Of a stretch of 64,000 nucleotides of DNA, positions 54,300-63,858 are shown piece after piece. The notes below the pieces were generated by a model. It saw only the letters and a program-made list of their open reading frames with translations. It did not search any database and was not told where the DNA came from. A program made the translations under genes and the position numbers. Position 1 is the first letter of the stretch. The number at the start of each line of letters is the position of its first letter. Source of the DNA: Cryptomeria japonica (Eukaryota > Streptophyta > Pinopsida > Cupressales > Cupressaceae); contig NC_081410.1 of the NCBI RefSeq assembly GCF_030272615.1, positions 185,245,619 to 185,309,618 of the forward strand. The letters run 5' to 3'.

Positions 54300-55900
54300 A
54301 TATTTTCTTTTTACTCTTTCGCCATTTTGCAGAGCATAACATTCTAGAAATTTAGCCAAACGAAATCATGCCAGTCGTCCGATCAAATGAGACTTGATCG
54401 GTTTTTACACTATTTTAACCTCTTTGCCTACGCATCGGGCCCGACCTCCTTCTTGCCATTTCACAAGCTTTATCCTACGAGCACTTTCCTTTCATGAAGC
54501 TACGCCAAGCGTTAGATGGAACTCTAACCGCCCGGCCTTTAACCCCTATCGGGACCATCAACTTTTTCACTAATCGCGCATCATCTTGATGGCTAATGTC
54601 TTTTTGCTATTTCGCAGAGGTTAATCAGCTTACATCTTTAGGCCACAAAACAACGAGAAGCATTGGATCAATCTTGAGATGACCATCCTTTAAGTGAGAC
54701 CTTTATCTAGACATTGCTTACCCTGCTTATTCACCGGTTAACAAATGCCACATGGCACTTGGCCATTAGCCCTGGAAAAATCTTCGGGTTTAGTTCAAAG
54801 TCAACCATGTGTCTTACTGCATAATCTCTGGTTACACCTTGGTGGGCCCTTAATCACCTTTTGAAAGTACGTATCAATCGACACATCACCATCAAGCTTT
54901 ACAAGAAGTAATAGCTGTCACTCCACGTCATGCCAGGAAGAACCTCTCTTTCTCTTTCACCATTTCATGGGCCTTAATCCTTGGTTGATTTGTAGCCATG
55001 AAGCAACGAGAACCCTTGGATCAAAACAAAGTTGATCCTCTTTTACCTTTATGCTTTATCTATTCTTCGGGCCCACTAGCTCTTTCGCCATTTCGCAGAC
55101 CTTAAAACACTAGCATCTTACCTTCGCGAACACACGTGGACCGTTAGATTATATCAAACTTTCTTGATTCTTAACAAGCTACTTGAATCTGGCAGATGTG
55201 GGTTGTCTGACTCAACTTTATCCACTTGGTGTCTAGTCATTCCTAAACTGACATGTCAACTTTTTATTCACTGAGAGAAAACATCAGGATCCACTTTATC
55301 CTTGCCACCTGTATCTGCCAGGAAACTTCTTATCTCGCAGCATGACTCATCTTCTTGGACCCACCTTTAGTCCTTAGATCCAATTCACTGACCACTTTGA
55401 TTTTCGGCCACGTGTCATTATCTTACTTACCATCTTAGCCAGCTGGACTGCTTGCTTGAAATGCCATGTCATTTTGCTGTTTCGCGAAAGCTATCTTTCG
55501 AGCATCTTTCTCCTGCGAAATTGTGCTAGCCGTTAGATCTTTGAGAACCTGCACATCTGTTATGCTTCTTATAAACCTCTTTTTTCTTGGGCCAAAAAAC
55601 CTTTCGCTATTTTGCAAGGCATAACATGTGAGCATCTATTAACCACGAAACAACGCAAGTCATTGATTTCTTTTGCACTTGATCGCCTTTTAGCCATGGA
55701 AAATCTTCACCACTAGGTCCCACCAAACCTTTTCACCATTTCGTGAAAGGTAATTTACTCGCTTGTTTCGGTTGCGTATCAACGCCATCCATTAGATCTT
55801 TAGCGAGATGGAGTCTCGTTAAACTTGATCTAATGCACACAGTTGAACATGCTTTTCCTTTCGCTATTTTGCATAGCTTAACAGACCCGCAACTTCACCT
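54300..55900. repeat. Diverged tandem array, period about 130 bp
   Basis: The phrase TTTCGCCATTTCGCAG and its variants recur at about 54317, 54451, 54602, 54955, 55083, 55471, 55601, 55731 and 55858. Gaps are near 130 or, where copies are too diverged, near 2.7 to 3 times 130. A second phrase, CGTTAGAT or variants, keeps a similar spacing (about 54513, 54661, 55014, 55146, 55530, 55661, 55791). This gives about 12 monomers. The array may belong to an LTR or leader of the ORF-X element, or be an old satellite. Confidence 0.65.
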
Positions 55901-57192
55901 AATGAAATGGTGAAAGTTATAGATTCATCTGGAAGTTGTGCAACACTCATTGGACCCAACAAAATTAGAAGGAAAAAGACATAAGGCATAGATTTTTTAT
56001 GATTATTTAATGACTGCCTAGGTAGATAACAAGGGGGGACACCTCACACGACCCCAAGACCCATTACTTAAGTGAATAAAGTAACGTACAAATAGAAACC
56101 AAAGGGTTTTGATCAGACATTTGAGCAATTTAAAACTAAAACCCTTAACCCTTAAAGACCTAAAACAGATTTGAAGCAGTTAATAGCATACCTGACTCAA
56201 AATTTCAAAAACCTAGCCAATCATGGAAGACAAAAACCCATTTCATAAACAATGATAACAAGACCGATTTCACAAAGGAGGTATATAAGAATGGGATCAC
56301 AAGATGGTTCCAAATCTTTAGGAAGTTTCTTCTATGTTCAAATACTCCAGTTCCATCAATTCAACTCATCATCTCATCATTGTTCATTGTGTGCTCAATG
56401 AAACTCATCTAATCTAATATAAACCCTCAACCGGTTTAGACTAGGGCTTGGTGGTAATGTACCAACCAACTCCTCTGACCTCGCCCCTCTGGAATCTCAA
56501 AATATATGTCCCTAACTTGCATTCTACCCATGGCCATTGGATCCCAATTAGTAGATTGCGAGTTAGGGTCTTATTTGAATTGTAACCCTAGAAAATGGAG
56601 GGTTTCAAACCTGCAAATGATAAAACACTTATAACTTCCACTAAAATTTACTTCAAGAGGTTAGACCAAATGCATTGGAAAGGTGTTTCAGGTTTCTTTC
56701 TAACTAGATCAAAAACTCATTAGTATATCTCATGCTCTATAGGGATAGTACGGAAAAATATCATTGTTATGGTGAAATCAAACATGTTCTATTCACTTTC
56801 AACTAATTTCTTCCTATGGTTGTCCAAGCATATATAAACCCTTTCCAACATCCATAACCAACTTTTGAATAGTTAGGACCATTGGTGAAGTAGTTGGTAT
56901 CCTACCAACAACTTTGAAAAGTTGCTTGACAACAAATGCAACATTTTGCAACTTAGGACAACACTGGTTATTAACCACCTAGACCTTATGGAAACACATC
57001 CAAGGTCATTATTTGCCATTTTTTAGACTCCAAACACCTAAGACAACACCTATACATACTAACATTGAAAATCCAAATCCCAAGCCTTCATGGCCTAATA
57101 GACCTCTAGGTTTATATGTTCCCCTAGGAGATTATTTACCATACAAATAGGCATTCAATTACATCAAGGGTGATCATTGATCCAACCCATTA
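55901..57192. other. Unassigned, 1.3 kb
   Basis: No gene seen. The right part should be the 3' untranslated region and LTR of the chromovirus fragment, but I cannot place their edges. Confidence 0.4.
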
Positions 57193-58394
57193 TTACATAA
57201 AAAATGAACCTGTAGACACCACCATGTGCTTGAAAATAGGTATGTCTGCAAAGCGAGTTCTAGTCTTCTCAATGGCCTCAAAAGTCATCCATTTAGCATC
57301 CTCTAAAGGTTGATTCTTCCATTTGAATAGGTACTCCAAGTAAGTCTTCCTCCTTGTTTTCTTGCTAACCCTTTGATCCAAAATGCACTCAATCTCAGGT
57401 TTGAGAGGGGAAGGAAGTCCTTCCAACATAGCTAGACTGGAAGAATCAGATGGACCTGCAACACAAACATCATCCATAGAACCTTTATATGCATATATAT
57501 CAGATACATTGAATATAGGAGATAAACCAACATCAGAGGGTAGATCTATCTTGTATGAATTTGTTCCACATCATTTTAGGACCTTAAAAGGACCTATCTT
57601 TTTCATGAGTAGCTTGGTGTACTTCTCCTTAGTGAGTCTTTCTTTTTTAATATGAATCATCATCATGTCTCCCACTTTAAAATGAACATATCTCCTTGTG
57701 ACATCTTTTGCTTGCTTATACTTTTTAGTGGTTTTTATCAATCTATCCTGGACTTGTTGATGTATGTCTCTCATCACTTCAGAAAAATCATCCACTTGAG
57801 CACTCCTTCTTTCAACATTCTGCACTTCTTTGATTTCAAGAAAACCTCTAGGATGGGTTCCATATAAAATTTGGAAAGGACTCAGTTTGGTACTTCTGTT
57901 CACAGAGTCATTATATGAGAATTTTGCTTGTGGAAGAATAGTATCCCAAGTGACCCCATGGTCCTTAGTAAAATACCTCAACAAATTACCAAGGGATCTA
58001 TTAATCACCTATGTCTATCCATCAAATTGAGGGTGATAAGAAGAATAGAAGGAAAAGTTTGTCCCTAACCTATGCCATAAATTCCTCCAAAAATGTCCTA
58101 CAAACTTAGGATCTAGATCTGAGATAATGCTTAAAGGTAACCCATGAAGTCTAACAACCTCCTTGAAGAAAAAACCTGAAATATTGGAAGCATCATGTGT
58201 AACTTTGCATGGAAAAAAGTGTGCCATTTTGGAAAACCTGTCCACAATAACATATATACTGTCATATCTTGATTTAGTCCTGGGAAGACCAAAGACAAAA
58301 TCCATGCTAACTGAATCTCAAGGTTTACTAGGGATTGGTAATAGAGTATATAGACCTGCATTTGAACTTGTCCCTTTTTCCCTTTGGCATACCA
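57193..58394 (-). pseudogene. pol: Chromovirus pol end: integrase and chromodomain
   Basis: One minus frame over about 1.2 kb. CQREKGTSSNAGLYTLLPIP is the end of the integrase zinc finger. SMDFVFGLPRT and VIVDRFSKMAHF hold the first catalytic Asp, and ISDLDPKFVGHFW the second. At YHPQFDG-T-VINRSLGN two TAG stops occur; the second is at the place of the catalytic Glu (family DGQTEVVNR). NDSVNRSTKLSPFQILYG and the GPFKVLK end follow, with a TGA after it. The chromodomain (IECILDQRVSKKTRRKTYLE to FKWKNQPLEDAKWM, about 57280-57420) would target insertion to chromatin. Stops are otherwise at expected Gln or Arg codons. LTR-16 cuts it at 58394. Confidence 0.88.
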
Positions 58395-59520
58395 TGATGA
58401 ATACTAAGAGCGGGGGGTGAATTAGTATGCCAAAAATCAAGGCACTAAAACACTTAAACAGTCTGAAGATAAACCGGTAATAGAGAGACCGGTTACCACA
58501 CATGCAAACCAAAATGCAAATAAAGCATTCACCCACAAAATCAATACAATCATAACACATGATATTTGATGTGGAAACCCAAATGGGAAAACCCATGGTG
58601 AGATGGACCTCAGAAGTCACTATCTGTAGAATAGAAACCAGACTGGTTAAGGTCTTACAATGTTCTTCACCAGAATAGATCCTATTAGGAATCTCAATCT
58701 TTGTTAGGAGATAAGTCCGATTAAAGACTACCTTGTTAGAGGATTTTAGATTCATAGGAGTGAACCACCTTGTTAGAGGATTTTACAAAGGCTTTGAGGC
58801 CTACCCGGTTAAGGGCTACAAACATGTCAAAGATGTAAGTAATCAACAAGTGTTTGATCTATCTTATAGCACAAACTACTTGGTTAGATCCAGTATTGCT
58901 CACAGTTAATGCATTCCAGCATTACTTCAATCTTCTCTTTCTCTCTCTCAGTTACAACTTGATCTTCTTAGATAAGATCATTCTTCCAACAACTCAACAA
59001 CCACCTTAAACCCTAGCATGACATTAACCCTTTCAGCAACAACTCAAAACCCTAGACATGATGTCCTTTTAAAGGAATCTGATTTCATGTCGGTCCAATA
59101 GGATTACATTACAATTTCCTACATTCAATGAATCTAGACATACTCAGTAACACGACACAAAAAGCACCATCAATGTGTTGGCACTGTTAAACAATCGGTG
59201 GATTGGTAACTCATCACAAAGTATTACCAGTTCACACAAAATACCGGTTGCCGGTTTGACAAAAATGAAGACTGGTAAGAATGTGTTGTGCCACTTTGCT
59301 CCCTTGAACTGCTTGAGATCTACGAACCGCTTGGGGTCGATATGTCGCTTCAGACCGGGAAACACATTCTACAAAATCACCAATAGCCTAAAGACTAGAA
59401 TACAACATACTAGTTGGAACAAATACCGGTTGAGCTCTAGCTCATACATATAAAGGGGATCTCGATACAAGTGTGTGTCCATCAATGACAATCACAACAT
59501 AAACAACAAAAATGCCAACA
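58395..59520 (-). repeat. LTR-16 3' LTR (1126 bp)
   Basis: TG...CA ends, next to the purine tract CCAAAGGGGGAGATTG. Contains ACCGGT-type sites and the phrase CCCATTTGGGTTTCCACATC on the minus strand. Confidence 0.8.
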
Positions 59521-59850
59521 ATCTCCCCCTTTGGCATTTATGGCAACACTTAGGAAAATAAAATTTTGACGTCTAAGTGTTTTACAATCAAAAACATGCC
59601 ATTAACAAAATTGCTCCCCCTAAGCATATACACTATCCCTTAATCAATACAATATATAGCAATTTTGCATATAGAGCATAAACATTGAGATATCAGAGCA
59701 TATAGCATATATCAAAACATATATCAAAATTTCAAAACCAGATACTTCTCCCTACTCTTCTCCAAAATAGATAGAGTACTTCTCCCCCTGTATTAGAAGA
59801 TCAAAATTGTAAAACCAAAACCAGATACTTCTCCCCCGTTGCCAACAATG
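59521..59850 (-). other. LTR-16 repeated polypurine tracts
   Basis: Minus-strand tracts beside the LTR (59521-59535) and near 59610 (TTAGGGGGAGCA), 59785 (CAGGGGGAGAAG) and 59835 (CGGGGGAGAAG). Confidence 0.72.
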
Positions 59851-59950
59851 ACAAAGTACCACTGAATAACCCTGTTTTCATTTGATATATATAAAAAGTT
59901 TATGACAACAATGAATAATATTTGTCAAAAACTGATTTATAGTCCTGCAA

Positions 59951-60784
59951 AAATTGTTTCATGGATAGAGACCAGGACTCAAGTAGGGAGGTTGCCACTT
60001 CTTTCTCTATTTGCATCTAGGATACCTGTTCCTCCATGGCATCAAATGTGCTCAGTTCCTGCGTGACTGTCAGGGCATCCAGGTTCAGATAACACTTCTG
60101 AAGAATTTGCAGTCATGGAAGTAAAACCAGTTGGAGCTCCTGCAAATCCCTAGACTATGTATTGATCTCTTGCTCCATCTTGGCTAACTGGATCTAGAAC
60201 CGATGAATGGTTTGCCCATATGTTACAAAGGAATCATAAGGTGTCTTAAATGTGCCCAAGTAGGACTGTAAGTCCATTTGAAGCTTTTGCTTCTTGGCTA
60301 ACACATCATCGCAGAACAGATGAGGTTGACAGATTTTGCTTAGTAGCAAGTTTCCCTCATCCAAGGCATTCCTTATGTCCTTTTGGTCTTTTAGCAATTC
60401 AGTCCTAAGCTCATTCATCTTTTTCACTAGAGAAACGTTAAGAGCCTTTTGGTGCTCTTTCTTGACAATGGCCTCAGCTGCTTCTTGCAGGCTCTGCACC
60501 TAATCATCCACTACAGTACATAGTAGTTTGAGTTGTGCTAGTGATGATTCAGTGTCAGGAAGATTAGTACTAGGGATTAAACTGGTGAGGGTGTCTACAA
60601 CCACCTGAATGATATCTTGCTCCTTTTTCCTTCATATGATTTCAAGGTGCTCTTGGGCAACCTTGATGCTCTAAATAAGCTCCAACTCACTTGCAGACTA
60701 GAGATCAATAGGACTCGAGATATCAGTCGGTTTGGCTTGGCTATCGGTTGCCTTAGGAGTCTCCGTGTGTGCTCTTAATTGCTT
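59951..60784 (-). pseudogene. LTR-16 frame, C-terminal coiled coil
   Basis: Helical remnant; open at 60194-60499 (101 codons: NVSLVKKMNELRTELLKDQK, LAKKQKLQMDLQSYLGTFK). Frames on either side continue with stops at expected Gln or Trp codons. It lies just before the purine tracts, as ORF2 does in LTR-2 and LTR-7. I cannot show homology between them. Confidence 0.55.
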
Positions 60785-61298
60785 CAGCTGCCTTGTCTAC
60801 TTCTTCCTTCTTCTTTTTCTCAGCTTCCTGCTTCTATTCTTGTGCCTTGTCTTCCTCAGCTTTCTTTTTCCTCTCTATTTCCTTCCTCTTCTCTTCTTAT
60901 TTCTCTTCCTCTTCCTTCTTCTTCTTTTCTGCTTCTTCCTTCTTCTTTGCTTCCTCTTCCTTATTCTTCTGTTCTTCCTATTCCTTCTTTCTCTTTTCTT
61001 CCTCTTCCTTCTTCTTCTTCTCTTCCTCTTCCTTCTTTCTCTTTTCTTCCTCTTTCTTTTTCTTCTTCTCTTCCTCTTCCTTCTTCTTCTTTTCTTCCTT
61101 ATCCTCTTCTTCTTTCTTCTTCCTATCATCTTCTTGCTTCTTCTTCTCTTCATCTTTTCATTTCTCCTCTTCCTCTTTTCTCTTCTCTTCCTCTTTCTTC
61201 TTTTTCTCATCTTCATCCCTCTTCTTCTTCTTTGTTTGTTCCTTAGCCGCTTCCTGTGTGTCTTTAGCCTACTCACCACCCTGTTTGGCTTGTTGCCC
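60785..61298 (-). pseudogene. LTR-16 frame, Lys/Glu-rich helix
   Basis: In the frame continuous with 61299-61541, the minus strand encodes about 150 residues of alternating Lys and Glu blocks (KKKKEEEEKRKKEEEEK is typical), with few stops (TAG/TGA near 61271, 61160 and 60980). Such sequences form stable single alpha-helices or coiled coils. The other two frames give artefactual Arg-rich and, on the plus strand, Leu/Phe or Ser/Phe-rich frames of up to 205 codons. The DNA is a (TTC/CTC)-rich purine-pyrimidine tract, prone to expansion. Confidence 0.65.
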
Positions 61299-63060
61299 CT
61301 ATTCTACTCCCTCAGAGGGTATGTCCTGAGTGACATCATCTTCATCTAGGGCATCGACATCGATAGTGTCGATTGATTCTTCAACTAGGTTTCCTTCCTC
61401 ATCAAAAACTTCATCCGGTTTGGAAATAGCTGGTTCTTTTTCTACTTGGAGGTTGGCCATTCGTGCTTTGTGAGCTAGAACAACATGATTCATATGTTGA
61501 TGAGTGTCTTTTTTAATATCATCAATTCTTCCCTCCAACAACCAGTGTCTTCTTCTCCTTGTGAAGAAGAGACCTTTATTTTGATCCAGGACATCAAATA
61601 ATTCTGAATTTGAGCGGTCGAGAAAGTACTGTGAAAAGACTTTCTCCCTAATCTCCTATTCTTTTTCAATGGCAATGCGCCATTTATTATCTAATGCTTT
61701 AAATAAAGAATTTGGTGTCTGAGATTTAATCTCTGACGGCAACCAGTCATTCTTGCACAAATAAATAATGATTTCCTGTAATATTTCTTCCTTCTCCTCA
61801 TCACTAAAATCATCATAATAATCTACTAAATCATGAAGCAATTTTCTCCTAATATTCTTAACTGTCCTTTGAAAATGTGTCAAAGGTTTGTATGAGGAAA
61901 TGTCAATATTTACCAGTGCGGATGCTGCCAGTTCATTCTTCTTCATTTTCTTTGTCTATCTGGCCTTCTTTGGCATTTCATCAGACTCAGTTTTTTTGGA
62001 GTCTAGTTCATTTGTCTTCATCTTCCTTTTTCTTTCAAAGACTTTTTTTGTGTTACCTCCAGTTTCTTCTTTGTAGGTGATCGCTTGGTCACTCTTGGAG
62101 TTGCAGTGGTAGCCAGTGCCGATGCTATAGGCACTGCCTTGGCTTTCTTTGCAGCCAGTTCTTTTCCTTTCTTAACAGATGGTTCTTTAGCCGGTGCAAT
62201 CCTCTCCAAGTAGGTTTTGGTCCTTTTAGCCTTAGGATCAAGAGGCGAGGCAATAAGGATTGAGGCATACCCTTCTAGTATGTCATACATAACCTCATAG
62301 CCCATTGGCTCCACTTCCTCCATTCTAGGCTCAACAGCCTCCATTAAGCATTTGTCCACCTGAATGGTGAAATAGATGTCATCTTCGTATTTCTTAACCA
62401 TATCACTTAAGATCCTTAACCTTTGACTCATCTTCATCTAAACTCATCAAAATATTTATTCAATACTTCAGGGTAACCGGTTATGATGGCTTGTACGCTT
62501 TCCTTGATCTGCTTGGTTATCGGTTGGTTAGGAGACCACTGGACATCTCCTACTCTAGGAAAGTAGCCTTGGAAATAGAAGAACAACCCTACTAGTAGTT
62601 TTCAAAACTTAAACCTCAGTGCATTGTCCTATTTGATTGCCTTTAGATTCAACAGGAGTTGCCTCTGCATACCGGTGCATAGGTCAAATGATGCATCCTC
62701 TTTAATCATCTGGTAAGCGGCATTTACCACTGCAGCAGATATAGAATTAATCCTACTGGCTGAAAACATTCTGTAGCCTATCACCATGCAGGTGTATTTC
62801 ACTAGATCATCCTTGATAGGATTAACTGTCATACCCCATGAGTCACTTGTTGAACCGGTGAGCTTGGCCATTTTAGTTTTCCTTACCGTTCTTAGGGCTG
62901 GCACTTCCCCTGTGTTATAGAAACCGGTGACTGCATGAATTGCTTGAGGTGTGATATCATGCATCCTCTCCAAGTACATCTTGTCACCATGGACTCTGCT
63001 CAAGATGATCCTGATATGATCCTCCGTAAAATCTTCCAGAAAGTATACTGTTGTAGACAT
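61299..63060 (-). pseudogene. LTR-16 frame, N-terminal and central parts
   Basis: The N-terminal part is open at 62629-63060 (143 codons: VYFLEDFTEDHIRIIL, ITPQAIHAVTGFYNTGEVPA, VKYTCMVIGYRMFSASRINS). The frame continues past a TAG (near 62630) to FQGYFPRVGDVQWSPNQPI. A frameshift near 62440 leads to 62018-62437 (MKMSQRLRILSDMVKKYEDD, then a Lys/Ala/Pro-rich basic linker), and another leads to 61656-61946 and 61299-61541, which are acidic. Apart from shifts, stops fit former Gln codons. The current first codons (MST) belong to LTR-17, so the true start is lost. I do not recognise the family; an accessory protein of a Copia-type element is my best reading. Confidence 0.6.
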
Positions 63061-63274
63061 CTAAAAATGGTCAACGCTTGTGGAGTCATACTTTAACATT
63101 TGCACATTGCCTTATTTTAGGGTTCTTGCATCGCATTAACATTTCTTCTATGTTGCGCACTTGGTCTTTATCATTGTGAGCATCAAGTCCTTCTTCTGCA
63201 TTCCTCATTTTTCTCACTTTCGAATTAGGTCTTGTGGATAGCAATCTTCAGTCATGATTTTGGTCGATATTTGT

Positions 63275-63408
63275 CCTTGTCAATCTCATCATTTTGTGAT
63301 CGATTCGTCATCGATCCTTGTCTTTATCAATCTTGTCATTTTGTGATCGATTCGTCATTGATCCTTGTCCTTTTCAATCATGTCAATTTGGATCGATTAG
63401 TCATTGTT
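63275..63408. repeat. Tandem repeat, three units of 41-47 bp
   Basis: Units at 63275-63315, 63316-63362 and 63363-63408, each with CCTTGTC, TTTTGTGATCGATTCGTCAT or a variant. Further decayed units follow to about 63480. Confidence 0.75.
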
Positions 63409-63858
63409 CCTCGTCAATTGGCACCTATCAGTTTGATCTCCTTGTCAATCTTGGTCAATTTGTCATTGATTTTTGTCAACCAATCTCAATCATTTATCAA
63501 CATTGGTCCTTTGTCAATCAGAATCATGATCGAACCTACATTAATTTCCTATTGTGTTGACCTAATTCCTTGTCCTCTTATTTCTAGGGTTTTATGATTT
63601 GTTCATTTAATCCTTTTCTTCTTCTTTGTGGGTTAAATAAATCTATTTATTTATTCCTAGGTCTCTTTTCATGAATTAATTAATGGATGAAAACCTATTA
63701 ATTAATTCACCTAATTTCTATTTCATCTTTTTCCTCAATTTTCTAATTTGCTAATTTCTCCTAATTCCTAATTCGATTTCTCCTATTTTCTTTAATTTTT
63801 CTAATATTTCCCCTAATTTCATTCCCTCATTTTCTCCTATGTTTATGCTTCCATTTGT

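Larger units (their letters stand above)
58395..63051 (-). mobile_element. LTR-16: Copia-type LTR element with long non-pol frame, 5' part missing
   Basis: A 3' LTR (58395-59520) starts TGTTGGCATT and ends TATTCATCA in element orientation. Purine tracts follow (59521-59850). The interior to 63051 is one decayed long frame without pol motifs. LTR-17 interrupts it at 63052 and the 5' part lies outside. The LTR has conserved block 2 (about 58560-58610) and a G-run, as in the Copia LTRs here. It inserted into the chromovirus integrase; the opposite junction is not visible. Confidence 0.78.

Noticed and set aside
60875-61279. Minus-strand Arg/Lys-rich frame of 134 codons
   Set aside because: Out of frame with the LTR-16 protein; the frame continuous with 61299-61541 gives the Lys/Glu version.
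60732-61349. Plus-strand frames of up to 205 codons rich in Leu and Phe (or Ser and Phe), like membrane proteins
   Set aside because: They are the reverse side of the Lys/Glu-coding purine tract on the minus strand; frames stay open because of composition alone.
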